Shown piece by piece: positions 24,001 to 35,900 of a stretch of DNA of 64,000 nt. The stretch's first letter is position 1. Each line of letters opens with the position of its first letter. The notes beneath the pieces were generated by a model. That model worked only from the letters and a program-made list of their open reading frames with translations, had not been told where the DNA came from and did not search any database. The position numbers and the translations under genes were made by a program. The stretch comes from Ilyonectria destructans. Lineage: Eukaryota > Ascomycota > Sordariomycetes > Hypocreales > Nectriaceae. Location of the stretch: positions 1,612,001 to 1,676,000 of the forward strand of contig JAHEWK010000012.1 in NCBI GenBank assembly GCA_020740775.1, given 5' to 3'.

Positions 24001-25104
24001 AGCGGCGCTCCCAGTCAGAACCATCTGAAGAGGAAGCTGGGAAAAGACGACGGGGATGATGGTGACCAAGACGGTTCTCAGAGACCTCCGCGAAAGATAA
24101 TTCGTCGCAATCCGAGCCCAGATCGTAACAAGGTGCTTGCATGTCCGTACTTCAAGAAAGACCCAAAGAAACACGGACACTGCGGCAAAAGACTACTGAA
24201 AAGGATTCGAGACGTCAAGCAACACCTAACAAGGGCGCACACCCGCGCGCGATACTGCCAGCGCTGCCACGCCACCTTTAAGGATGATGAAAGTATGAAC
24301 GCGCACATCTACCAATGTGACCGTCAAGACTCCTCCTCCGCATCAGAGGTGATATCATACCAACAACACCTGGAGCTTACGAAAAAGTCCAAATCGAGCC
24401 TCAGCGAACTAGACCAGTGGTTTGTAATCTGGGATATTCTGTTCCCCAATTGTCGAAGGCCAATCTCAGCGTATATTGACCCAGACCTTTCGGCGGATCT
24501 GAGTGGCTTCCTCGAGTACTGTGAAATCTACGGTCCAGCCATGTTAACACAAATGGCACTGTCGATCGCAGATTTAGTAAGGAATGAAGCCAGTGAAGAC
24601 TTGCGAGAGGAGCAGTTGCGTCGAATAAGTAATGAGGGCATGGGTCGCCTGGTTGAGGCTTGGACTTCTCGTGAGTCTGCTGACTCACAATCGTCGAGTG
24701 ACCAGAGAAACAATACTCCACGGATAGAAGAAGAAACACCACACAGCTCCGTTGACAGTGCGGTGGTCCTGGGGAGCCAAGCTTTGACTCTGGAATTCGA
24801 CTCCCAGAGTAGTGGAATCGCTCAATCTTCTAGTATGCCTGGGCCAACATATCCGCCAACAGAAACAGTGGCCACAGCGGATGTTCAAACCCATCTTCCA
24901 TCGCAAGATATCGCCACGGAAGTACCTCAACTCAATGATGAGTATTTGGCTCCATTTACTGTCACTGAAGATCAACAGACTCTGGGACACCACCTGGGTG
25001 ACGTAAACGATGCTAGTTTCGAGATCGACTGGGAACCGGTGGATTTTGATGAATTGCTAGATTCCGTGGACTTTAGTAATTCGACCCAGTTTGGTGAAAA
25101 CTGA
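21057..25104 (+). CDS. Large uncharacterised fungal protein with degenerate C2H2-like zinc module
   Basis: Three exons (21057-21549, 21602-22151, 22206-25104) with introns of 52 and 54 bp encode 1313 aa. The N-terminal third is basic and low-complexity. Residues about 510-730 form a block I recognise from other large fungal proteins (VVLTGS, QALTTSQYMRQTWPTTG, EGFPISRR, LWHPLD) but cannot name. Around residues 990-1052 is a Cys/His-rich module (CPYFKKDPKKH, HLTRAHTRARYCQRCHATF, HIYQC) resembling the paired atypical C2H2 fingers found in such proteins. The tail is Ser/Thr/Gln- and acid-rich. The first intron uses acceptor CACAAG rather than the nearer CTCAG, which would give a stop. Likely nuclear; function unknown. 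Confidence 0.8.
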
Positions 25105-25253
25105 GGACCAGGCATAGGAGGATGATGGGGCTTCCATTTGCTCCAGCTCGAGTGTGCAAACAGAGGAAAATATGCGGATGGCAATGGCAAATAGCTCGTG
25201 GAAGTACGTGCAAAGCTTATTTGAGGGGCTCCACCTAACTATATCACCATGTT

Positions 25254-26428
25254 TCAAACACTTATCTCGTCCTCCTCGAAACCCTTTGGAGGGTAGCTTG
25301 CGGCCATGTTGCACTGCCTGAAAATGCGGACCTCCCCCTCAGAAAACGACCCCACGATTGAGTGCATCACTCCATGATTATTAAACAGAACCAAGTCGCC
25401 TTCCTTCCAATCATGGGCATATATCCGACTGGGATCAATACCTCGCCGTTGCATCTTGTAGAGTCTTTCCCGAATATCCGCAAGATCGTCAAGAATATCG
25501 CCGTTCTCCAAGTGAATTTTCCGTATGCAGGTGGGGTACACCATCATGGCGAGTTTCCCTGTGACCGGGTTCTTCCAAGCCATTGGGTAAATCTTGACTT
25601 TGGAGTCTTCGACTGGGGGAAGTTCTTCTTCCGACAGTTCCAGCCCTTCCGAGACAATTCCCAGTCCGTTGGATCGAGACTTTGCCTTGCTCATCCAGAT
25701 ATATGGATGAGGGGCGTACTCTACTTTGCTGGTCCGTACGAAGCGTTGTTCCTCCTCTGAAAGCAATTCGTAGAGTTTGTATCCACTAAAGAATGCTGTT
25801 GTTCCTAGAGGAACATCGAGAGAATCCCCGGTGCCGTCGTCATAGCGGCAAATCTGGCGTCGTCCTTTTGGCACTTGAACCGCCAGTAGAGACGTAACCA
25901 AGGGAGGATCAAGGTTGTACATGGCTGAGTCAATGTGCCATCGATAGAAATGGGTGTACGCAGCGTCGTCCTCGTTAGAAACAGGCGTCTTATGGAACGT
26001 TTTGTGATGAGGGTGTTTCAGATGAATGTTTGAGAGGCCTTCGAATGACTCTACAAACCCATGGCCAATGACTTGAACTTGAGGTTGTGTTGGAATCGTT
26101 TTAAGGTCGGCATGAAGAACGCTGCGTTTGTCGATGGCTTTTCCGTGACTGTACGTCTCGGACACGGGGTCGAAGCGTCGAGTGAGTTCATACTGAGCTT
26201 TTGGAGAAAGCTTAGACTGGTTCTTGAGGACCACAACTTGATTCTCGTACAGAAGGTTGCGCAATATGTTGAAATCCTCATCTGTAGAATATGTTAGGGC
26301 AGTTTTCGGCGCGCTTCTGCTTACGTACCAGTTAAATTTGCAACGTCAAGCCCATTGATCTCTAAGCCGATCTCGAATTCTGAACCCGAGGGATTCAGAA
26401 TGGGATTCCATTGAAAAGATGGAGACAT
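25254..26428 (-). CDS. TauD/TfdA dioxygenase, xanthine dioxygenase (XanA)-like
   Basis: Two exons (26428-26329 and 26281-25254) with a 47-bp intron encode 375 aa. The start is MSPSFQWNP; an in-frame ATG lies 102 bp upstream. The 2-oxoglutarate/Fe(II) facial triad is visible as WHID (about residue 148) and the distal His in NNHGVMHS (about 338), with a downstream Arg in the VRIFRQCN segment. The sequence RQICRYDDGTGDSLDVPLGT and the HPYIWMS motif are typical of the fungal XanA-like branch, which hydroxylates xanthine to urate. Substrate assignment is tentative. The gene diverges from a paralogue at 26891 across a 462-bp intergenic region. Confidence 0.88.
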
Positions 26429-26890
26429 AGTTGAATCTTGAGCAGAAAAAGGATTGGTGTCGGTGATTTCTCTGTAGATCTGGCAGTGCCCGGTGAGGAG
26501 AGGCTCTGTATTTGATGTAGACAACGGCAATAGAGGGCGGGTCAGTTTAGGCCACTCACCCGATAGTACTGTTGATTATTCCTATTCTGATTGGCGTGAT
26601 AATGAGTGGTATCTTTTGGTAGTGCACGGAGGACTCCGCTGGCATCTCGGGTGGGTCAGCCATTTCGGACGAGTTTGCCATCTCACCCGTGCGCTAACGC
26701 CGATGCCCCCATTCACAAATCATGCTTCTTATCGTCCTTTTCGTAGATGCAGATGCCCTCCGGATAAGATAGGCGGGTGAGTCGTTGGTTTTGCCCGAAG
26801 ACAGTCGTCGTGAAGCATTTAAACAAGGCTGATTTGTTACACTGTCTATTTTCTTTGCATCAATCATTCGACACAAAACACACTTTCAAA
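26429..26890. promoter_or_regulatory. Bidirectional promoter of the dioxygenase pair
   Basis: The 462-bp region shared by the two divergent genes contains several GATA-type cores: TGATAA near 26599, CTTATC near 26729, and GGATAAGATAG near 26761. AreA-type nitrogen regulators bind HGATAR, so nitrogen control is a reasonable inference if these are purine-catabolic genes. No UaY-type TCGG-N6-CCGA site was seen. Confidence 0.4.
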
Positions 26891-28256
26891 ATGGCTATTT
26901 CCAGCGGCTTGAGCTTTGCTCCCTTCCCCTCCGAAGTGAGGCAGACTTCTGCCATTGGTGCAGAGGTTCAGCTTCCTTCTTCGATGCCAATCATTGATTT
27001 GGATCTTCTCACTGATTCAGACCACGAAGTCCTGAGACAGGCCTTGTTTGAAAACCAGGTTGTTGTCATTCGGAACCAAAAAGGCATCGACCCAACAGTT
27101 ATTCCTAAGCTTGCCAAGATCTTCGACCCTAGTGCTACGGATATTCACTCCGCAGGCAAGAATGCAGTGAGCGATCCCAGGAACATCCTCTCTGCTTACA
27201 AGGCCGGTCGAATCCCGAGAGCCCCGCAAGTGGGCATCATTGGATCCGGAAAGTTCAAAGACTATGAAGGTATGGATGAATTGGAAGTCATCCACTTGGT
27301 AGGTCGAATCCATTTTCTTCTTTTGCATCCACTAACTCGTGTAGGATCACACCCTGTTTCACGAATCCCCTCTGGGCCAGGAAGATCTGGACCAAGGCTA
27401 CACGCGTCCTTACCGATGGCACATGGATACGCCCTTCTATGAACGACTACCAGGAGAAGTTACTATTCTTCACTCTATCCAGATTCCCAAGGTACCAGAT
27501 CAGAAGATCAAGTTTCCAGATGGCACAGAGAAGACAGTCGCAGCAGGAGCAACAGCTTGTAAGAACAGTTTCTATCCACTACCATTTCTTCTCCAGCTAA
27601 TCCGCCTGCCGTTGAAGTTTTCTCCGGCGCTCGTGCATTTGAGCTTTTGAATGCCGAAGAAAAAGAGTTTGCACTTAACACCACCGTCACATATGCGCCT
27701 CAAGCATATGAGTACATTCGCCACTGCAAGTCGTCAGAAGATGGATTGACGATTCCTACCTTTGGTCGCGAAACCAAACCAGAAGACTTGTCGGAATGGT
27801 CATGGGGCGAAGTTGCAGAGCATCCTGTGAGTTCTTTCCTACTAACACACATTATTATTTCCCCCTTGCTGACATTTGCAGATGGTCTGGCGCAATCCCA
27901 TGAATCCTTCGAGGCCCTTCTTGCAGGTGCACGGCTGCTGCGTGTACAAACTTACCACCCGAGATCCGAAAACTGGCGATGTTTCTGTCATTGATGACGT
28001 TGAAAAAGTCCGCTCTATCGTGTATGGATTTCAGAAAAGAATCTACGCTGCCGAGAACATTTATGCGCATCGGTGGATCGAGGGTGACGTGGTCATCTTC
28101 CATAACCGGGGAGTCATGCATAGCATCACAGGGCAACTTCAGAGCCACGCCGAGGGAAAGCGACTGTTGTGGCAGTGTACCATGTCGAGTCAAACACCAC
28201 CCCGGCCATTCAGGGCTTACCCGGGTGTGAACGATACGGGATTTGTGAGAGCATGA
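26891..28256 (+). CDS. TauD/TfdA dioxygenase, second XanA-like paralogue
   Basis: Four exons (26891-27298, 27345-27558, 27618-27826, 27882-28256) with introns of 46, 59 and 55 bp encode 401 aa. The start is MAISSGLSFAPF. The Fe(II) ligands are visible as YRWHMD (about residue 161) and the distal His in FHNRGVMHS (about 355). The N-terminal ENQVVVIRNQ matches the same segment of its divergent neighbour (ENQVVVLKNQ), so the pair are paralogues. They are well diverged, and only one shared the intron position I could compare. Its stop codon is just 6 bp from the stop of the convergent Zn2Cys6 gene. Probably a soluble 2-oxoglutarate-dependent oxygenase; substrate uncertain. Confidence 0.9.
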
Positions 28257-28262
28257 TATTTT

Positions 28263-30349
28263 CTAGTTATTGAATAAACTTCTAAACCAAACATCAAATT
28301 CCGCTTCTGCCTCCAAAGTCGGATCAAAGTCTCCTAGAAATTGTGACATATCCTCAATTGGATAATCGTCCATGACCATATATGGGGTTTCCCCTTTCTC
28401 GTCCGATTTCCATTCTTGAGAGAGCTCCACGTCCATGCGCTTTAAGATCCTTGTGATGGAGGAACCGAGATTGGAAATCTTCTGACTCGAAAGCTCTTCC
28501 ATGAGAACGTCGATCAAAACAACGCCCCTCTGAGCTAACAAATCACTTCTCCGTGGCTTCAAGCGCTCTTTTGTTCCCAGAATTGCTGCTTTGTACTTGC
28601 TGGCGGTTATTCCATCGCCCTCAGAAAGGTGATTGATTGCAAAGCACAATATGACAGCAGCCGTGATGCAAAAGGCCGTATGCGTCCACACAGACAAGTC
28701 ATCAGCCATGACAAGAGCCTCATGTTCGCGAAGAATTGTCATTGCTGCAGCTGTACAAGTCCGTCGAGTGTGGTCGTAAAGTGGTGAAATGAAAGATCGG
28801 AAAAGAAAAGGTCGGTGAATCATGATGATCTTTTCTGCTGCCGTGATCCCGAGACTTCTTCGGGCGATGCTCAGCCACGGCAACCTTAGTTCCATTTCAA
28901 CATCATGAGTTAAAAAGAACTGGGGGAACCGCTTGACTGTCTCTCTCATTTCAGTGTCCATATTCAAAACGTGTTCGTACTGGAGCTGGGTCGATTTTCG
29001 ATCTCCTCGAGGGTCGAGTCCGTTTAGCAAGTCTGGCATCAGCGCTGCCATCTTATTTAGAACAAGCACATAACTGCTGACCGTTGGGATATGTGGTGGC
29101 ATGTCTATGAGATCATGGTCGTCGGCGTTTAGCGGAAGACTGGTTGACACATGACCAGGGGAAATGGTATACGATTCCGTAAAGGGAATGGCGAAATGAT
29201 CTTGTATCATCATCTGGCACCACACTCTTTTTCCGACCTCGATATTCACCTTGGCATTCCAGTTCCCCTCCAGTGCGCTCCCGGTGCCAATGCGATGAAG
29301 CCCGAGACTCTCGGCGATCCGGACTGCTGAATTGAAAAGAGTTGCGTTGAGCTGACTCTGTCCCAGGTTGTGAGCGACTTCAGTGGAAATGACAATAGCT
29401 TGGACCGTGTATATCGACACGTCGCGCAGAAAGTGAGAGCTGTACAGCACATGGATCATGCCTGTGAATAATTGCTCTGCAGAAGGGAGGAGACTCAGGT
29501 CCAAGTCAACTGTTCTAATCGCTTTTTGGCTATTTTGAATAGCGAATACTGTTGCGCTCAAGATGGAAAGGTACGTGGCTGGCCATAGAGGATGGACGCT
29601 TCGTCCAGTATTCCAGAAAATCTCGCACTGCTCTTGGAGAGTTGGAGCATGTAGGCAATCGTGGTGCCAGGCCAGATGCTGAACATGAAACTGGATGAGC
29701 TTTCTTGCATCGACAGAGGGGATGCTATGGGCGATTCCGTCTTGGAGATCCACTGACGCATCCCAAAATGGCGGGTCGATTGGCGATAGAATTGCGCCAT
29801 CTTTGCTAAGCCTACAAGAGCAGGATGTATGAGGGAAGCATTTTCCAGAGGTTCGACCCCAGACGAAGTGCTCTAGAGTCGTGAGAAGTGATGGGTCCGT
29901 GGTTTCATGAGACTTTTCATTTTGCGATTCCAGAATCTGGATCGTGTTGACTTGATTTGACTCAGCCATTCCATCATCTTGGTGAGGTATATTGTCTCCG
30001 AATTGCAGCGCATGAGTTCGCTTTTTCAACCGCTCAATGATGGGCTGAAGGCCGGATGCTGAGGCTTCCTCCAAGTCTTTGGTGATGGAATTCAAAAATT
30101 GGATTTCGGCTGCATGTTGGACAACATTTTGTTTAATCCTGACGACTTCCCGAGAGCATTCTAGGTGAAGACGACGGCAGCGTGAACAAGGTATTTGTTT
30201 GTCGCATTTAATCTTTTTCTTGGTGCACGCTACGGCTTGTTAGCAAATGACATGTGTGGCGGAGTGAATGAGATGCCTTGACAAGCCAGCGACCGACGCT
30301 GTGAAGTTCGAATTTTATTCGCTGAAGCTGCAGATGATGAATTGGACAT
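28263..30349 (-). CDS. Zn2Cys6 transcription factor with a GC-AG intron in the finger
   Basis: Two exons (30349-30277 and 30229-28263) encode 679 aa. The zinc cluster (C-x2-C-x6-C-x5-C-x2-C-x6-C, LACQACTKKKIKCD...CSRCRRLHLEC) is completed only if a 47-bp intron beginning GC (AAG|GCATCT) and ending CCGTAG is removed. Its branch site GCTAAC is perfect. Using the nearby GT instead deletes the first cysteine. The remainder is a long helical fungal-specific regulator domain with RRSLGITAAEKIIMIHRPF and similar family features. It lies next to the dioxygenase pair, so it may control them; this is inference. Nuclear. Confidence 0.85.
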
Positions 30350-31134
30350 ATTATAGCACCAGAGATGGGATTTAAAGATTTAAAGAAGTCACACCTGTCC
30401 GTAGACGATGAGAGTACAGTAAAATGTGGAGAAATAAGATACGGTTTGTGAGATTATTAATACGCTTCTCTTGGGTGGCACTAACACGGGCGGTCTACCA
30501 CGGCAAATGCGGCTGTGGCAAGCTGAAAATATGTTGCTATTTTAAACGGGTGCTACCTGAAGTATGCGACTTGCGAACAAGGCGATGTAAGCATGTTTCT
30601 TTTGTCGAGGCCCAGGCGAGCTTCCGGACAACAACATCATCGTCAACAACAGGTAGTTCGACTCCATAGCACATCATCCCACCGGGAGGCGGATCACTTC
30701 ACGCGACAAGATATTTGTGGGCCTGGAAGCTGACATGCGACGTGTCACGTCCATCCAGGGACGATAAATGTGTGACTTGGCGAAATACAAGAAGATGAAA
30801 TAACGCGGTATGCGCGTTCGTCCGCATCCTCACGAACCATGCAATCCTTGATACAGTACATGTGGATATAAATACTTCCAGTGGTAGCTGCCTTATTCAC
30901 GCCGACTCTATCTGGTACAGGCCTGTTCTTTTTAAGCCGCGCGGCTCCCTTCCCTTGCGAAAATCCCCGTCTCCGCACAAGTCAACACGCCAATATTGCA
31001 GGGGATGGCCTCACAGCCGAGACTCCACACACGCTTTAGTGGCGGTTTCACCCAAAGCTGCGTCATCTCAAAGGAAGCGGACGCGCGGTGTCGGTATATA
31101 CTATTACGTGACAGTTCGTAAATGCTCGCAATGT
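30350..31134. other. Intergenic region
   Basis: No supported gene. ORFs of about 80 codons occur on both strands without domain or splice support. It contains the regulator promoter on the left and the 3' region of the small wall protein on the right. Confidence 0.45.
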
Positions 31135-31466
31135 TTACATGTTGACGAGGAGCGCGGCACCACCCATCAGAGCACCCATTGCAATACCGGCAGTGGGAAT
31201 GCCACCCGCGTCGGCGGAGGTGGAGGTGCCCTGGACGAAGCCGGTAGCAGTGTTGGTGGCCGCGTCGGTGGTCGAGCCAGCAGAGTCGGTGCTACTGACT
31301 CTGGAGATGGTAGTGACGGGAGTCGTGGTGGTGTTGGAATAGGTGCGAGCCTGGGAGAGCGAGTGGTTAGTCGGTGAATGAGTCGTAAGGCATCAAGACC
31401 GTGGACGACACGTACCTGGGCAAAGGCAGCGAGGAGGGAGGTGAGAGCGACAGCGGAGAACTTCAT
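31135..31466 (-). CDS. Small secreted Ser/Thr-rich protein with GPI-type tail
   Basis: Two exons (31466-31416 and 31350-31135) joined across a 65-bp intron (GTACGT...CCCAG, branch GACTAAC) encode 88 aa. MKFSAVALTSLLAAFAQ is a classic signal peptide. The middle is Ser/Thr-rich (TYSNTTTTPVTTI) and probably O-glycosylated. The C-terminus (GIAMGALMGGAALLVNM) is a hydrophobic GPI-attachment signal after a small-residue region (SADAGG). Many fungi carry such short wall proteins of unknown role. The correct frame appears only after splicing; unspliced ORFs read a different, proline-rich sequence. Confidence 0.8.
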
Positions 31467-33559
31467 ATTGACGACGTTACTGGGAGGGATAGTTGGTCTG
31501 TAATAAGCCAGAGAAAAGACAAAGAGCGATGGGTGAACAGACACAAACCAATCCAGAGGACGCCAGCCTGTTTTATGTCAAAGTCAGGCTTCGTCGTCTC
31601 ACACGTTCTCGTGGTCCTAGAATCCACCGCCCCTGTCCCGGCCGCCTCGTCATTGGCGGCCCTGGCCTTGTCATCAATCTGAGCCACTTGAATGATGACA
31701 TTCGTAGGCACACAGTTGCAAGTGGAGCGGCGCTCTATATTTGCATGAAGTACCGGAGCCGCGGCAGTGGTTGTTTGATGCGCAGCCGCGTAATTAGTGG
31801 CTATGCCGCTATATTTAGTGGCTGATACAGTGCGTCCTTGACTTGCTGCGTACCCGATGATGTGTCTCTCCTCAATTTCGGTCAAATGCTAGTCATCCAG
31901 TAGGTCGAGCGCAAATTTTACACTGCATCTGCCACATGAACGCAAAATTAAAGAGTTGCTTATTGTTAGCTGATCTGTGGGGCGGGTGGCTTACTTCAAG
32001 GACTCCGCATGCGAGGGGATTGAGACATTGTGAACACATTTAGGTATAGTTTTGACAGTATTTATTTGTCAGTTATTGGGTTTAATTACTTTTTCGGACT
32101 CGTGCCAGACTGGGTGTTGGGCTACAGTGTTTACCGCAGCCAATTTTCTCAACTAAGGCCATATTCTCCAGCTGGTGACGACGGCCATTTTGTTCCAACG
32201 CCGTCCACAAAATGTTGCCAGACGCTCAAGGCTATTGATTAGGAGCCTCAAACTTACGGATCTTTATGCGTTTGTGTATCGACGACTTTTATTAGCCGCA
32301 AATAATGATGATTAAGGCGAGAAACACATCCACGGGGTCATTCATTTGTCACACTGGGTGGACCCAAATAGTACCATAAAGTTAAAGGCAAGAACGAGTT
32401 TATTTAGTTCCTGGATCAATAAAAACGCCAATCACAATGCCGACTTTGTTCAGCCAGTTGTTTCATCCAGATCGAGTATTCTACTGTGACATTACTTTTA
32501 AGGAGCAACTGTGAGTCGTCACTCACCATGAATCCCTTTCATCTCAGATCAAACATGACCTACGTCCGTCGATCCCAGGCAGTTGGATGCAGTGTTGGAG
32601 AAACCGAGAGATGGTACATATCATGACGGCTCTTGAATTACATCGGTGAGATAAAATACCGCCGTAAGTAGCCTACACTCGCGGCATACTTTCGGAGCAT
32701 AAGGGGGCAAGAAGATGTGTCCAAGTTGGGGATTAATCTGACCGGAGGGGGAGGCAAACATTCGGTCTATAACGTGCATGCCGTCCTGGACTACGAGTGC
32801 TTAGTAGGCTTTTTGGCACTCGAGTTTCCTTTCGGCCCTCTAAAATACTATGGCTCGGGTAGTGCGGCTTGAACAACCTACTCTAGGAGCTGTTACACAG
32901 CTCGTTCACCCAAAAGTTTGAAATGGGGCACATGAGGGAGAAGATCTAAGGTCTTCAAATATAGGCCTTTGTGACATGTGTTTGATTAAAATAGATTTGG
33001 TTATATGATTGTGTTATTTTATGATGTAAGATTGAAATTGCAAGGAGCATTCAATCCACCCACACCTCGCAGTGGGGGAGATGTACAAGATAACTAACTA
33101 ACACACCCTACACCGAAACATGACTCTCGCTCTTTCAGATGCTCTCAACAGAGGGAGATTAGGCGAGACCATGCGATCCTCACTAAGCGATCATATGTTT
33201 TCACGATGAAGCCTAGATAATGGTTAATGGAGAATTTGGTAGCAACGGTTTATGAGGGTTAACGCAATATAACCATGGCGAAAATTATACTGTCGTTTTT
33301 ACCACGATGTAGGACAAATCGAAGGCCCGTTCAACTCTGAGATATCGGCAACCATAAGGTTCCAGGTTGCAATAATACACATGGCATATTCAACGTGACA
33401 GAAAGGCCGCTGTGGGAAATTTGTCTCCTCAGCTTTTCTAGAGTTCAGTAGTGTATTATATTTTATATACTAATATGTAGATAGACCCCTTCAAATTAGA
33501 ACCTCCAAGGTGCCATCATAATAATCTATCCAATCCAACAAGGGAAGACATAACAATCA
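31467..33559. other. Long gene-poor region
   Basis: Two kilobases without a convincing gene. The 140-codon minus-strand frame at 31463-31885 has no ATG at its start and no domain. The right half is AT-richer and empty of ORFs, consistent with ageing non-coding DNA. Confidence 0.5.
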
Positions 33560-34489
33560 TCAAACCAGCCAGACCACCGCCGCTAACGGAAGAAAGGCAG
33601 CTAGAGTGAATAAAGCAAGCGGGCCGCTGGCTGCACCACTCTCGAAGCTCACGGCTGTATAGTTGACGGTTCTTGGGCAGAGCAACGTTTGGCCAACTGA
33701 GTTATTAGAAACTCCATCTTTCCAATCCTCAAAGTTGGCCCAGGAAATCGTGAGGATATGCACCAAGTTTCCGATCAGCTCGACAGATGTTGCGTTAGCT
33801 CTATCTGTCACGTTGGAAGCAGCTGACTGGATTTCAGAGCCCGAGTACCAATCAACATCAGCCGCAGCCTTTTTCCCAATAACACTCGCCATTTCGGTCA
33901 TGTTCATCACCCTCCTTCCGGTCACGGAAGCTGCGTCGATTGGGCCGAGACAACCCTCATATTCGCCTTCCGCGGAAAGTTGATTGAGGCAGTCCTCCTC
34001 AAGCATCTTCGTGCGAGACCCATCATCGTCATTAAGCTCCGCAAGCCGGTCTCCTTCAAGTCGTTCGAAGCCGAAGATAAGAGCTCATGCGCTATGAGGG
34101 ACATACGAGCCATTGTTTTCAATCTGCTCTTTGACAAGCGCCGCTGGTGGGTTGAGCCTATACAAGCTGAGAGCAAACACGCCATCCGGGTTGTCCGTTT
34201 CGATGTTTCCTTTGGCAGGGACGCTCTTCTGGACGCTCACAGAAACCGTCCACCCGTCGATTTCCTCGTCTGGGAAAGGCATAGTAGTGTTATACCCAAC
34301 GATTGGATATGTTTTTTCAATGTCGGGATTGGCCATGATGGCCGGCCATATGGTCTCGTTGACGTTCCATGGCGCGTCCCCAAGTCCAGCTTGTATAAGC
34401 GGATTATAACCTTCCCCTATGGGTACGTATGCATTGACGGGGCTAAGAAGTGCGAGTAGCAACGCAGTTTTCGATGCTTTTGATGTCAT
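33560..34489 (-). pseudogene. GPI-anchored secreted protein gene with one in-frame stop
   Basis: One open frame of 310 codons is broken only by a TGA at 34085-34087. Upstream codons encode a signal peptide (MTSKASKTALLLALLSPVNA) and a secreted domain; downstream codons continue it through several N-glycosylation sites (NMT, NVT, NAT) to a GPI-type tail (SGAASGPLALFTLAAFLPL). A GTATGT lies 15 bp before the stop, but no acceptor gives an in-frame intron of normal size. The alternatives are a recent nonsense mutation, a sequence error, or readthrough. The protein family is not recognised. Confidence 0.7.
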
Positions 34490-34693
34490 TGGAGGGTGTT
34501 GGGATATTCCTAGGTTTGGTTGAACGGCTGCGTAGTAGAGTGCAATGGACGACGGTGTGAATTGGACTGAGATGTAACGAGTGACGTTGGGTAGAACCCA
34601 GGCAAAGGTTCGATTTATACAACATCAACCGACACCGCCCTATCTGGCAGCAGGGGATAAAGGGAGGCCTGGATCCGCTGCGCCTTTTCGATG

Positions 34694-34751
34694 TGCCTGC
34701 CAAGGACAATATTCGACTATGATGCCTGCCAAGGACAATACTCGCCTATGA
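34694..34751. repeat. 29-bp tandem duplication
   Basis: Two adjacent units starting TGCCTGCCAAGGACAATA, at 34694-34722 and 34723-34751. They differ at two positions (T/C and A/C). The repeat lies about 200 bp upstream of the GPI-type pseudogene start. Confidence 0.85.
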
Positions 34752-35900
34752 AACGGCGGTGGATATGAAGTTACGGGGTCGACGGGTCTGTATGCGGACA
34801 GGGCAATTATGGGGCGGAAAAGAAGGGTCAAGCGCTCAAACCTCACGAGCTCTTCGTTAATACCTAAACAAGCTCAAGCTGTTCGCTTCCATGGTAATAT
34901 CGAGAGGATTCTCTAATAACTTCCTATTAGGGCTAAGCTTCCCATGCAAGTAGCATGCTAGAACGGTGCAGCTGAATCGCCACACGCCGAATCCTTCTCG
35001 GCGTCGTCCCTTTATTGCCTACTCTGCGGCACAGTAGCCAGCATATCTTCAGAAACCCGCCATTTCATCGACGACATTGACAAGGGTATTCCAAATGGAA
35101 AAGCCCATTGCTGCTCCATACCACAGCCATGTCGCACCCTTACCCTTCGCATATGCTTAATCTCAACCCTATAAACAGTGTCCGGTGGGAGATTGAGCGG
35201 GGTGTCCTCAGCACCGCCTCTTTTCGTTCGCAGACCAGCCTCGGGAAGGTTGACCTTAAGGCATATTCGGATAAATCATAGGCCAATTTATTCGCACGAG
35301 ACTCTACAAGACTAGCCATAATGCCTTCACCTTGGGCATGCCCATAAGCCCACTACTGCACTTTTAAGGGTATTCTGTGAAGGGATGCTGAAGAACACAA
35401 ATTCCGACACATTTCCCCCGCAACGCGACTCCCGCGACGAGTGGAGAGACAAATTGGCCATTTCACTCGTGTTACCCGACTATTCTACCGAGATTACCTA
35501 GCCCGGTCAATTAACGCTGCCTCGATGGGTTAGCCAAGGTTGCCTCAACCCCCTGTAGGGCTGGGCCTTAATAGAGACTGCAGCCCTAATAGCCCCTGCA
35601 GCTGGTTATAAAAGCTTCAGAGCCTATAACCTAAATTGCACCTTCTGTCTGATATCCATAAAGTGGGGAGGGGAGTACTGTAGGGAGCAAGCGCCACTAT
35701 GCCATCCACGGTTGGGTTCGGGACATATCATGTATGCGCATGAAAACCAGAAGGGACACCCATTGCCGCAGCGACGCCATAGTCATTGAAACCTTGACAA
35801 TTAGCATATCCGTTACTAGCATACATTGCTTTCAGACTAGTGAGAAGGAGACCTCAGAATGATCTAACCTGGAAACCCTGCGTCCATCATATCGATTCGG
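34752..35900. other. Gene-poor stretch in the decay island
   Basis: No intact ORF. The segment around 35000-35640 has scattered stops in all frames and includes a GCAG-rich inverted sequence (CTGCAGCC...CCCTGCAG near 35577-35602). It may be remnants of a lost gene or element, but I cannot identify one. Confidence 0.4.
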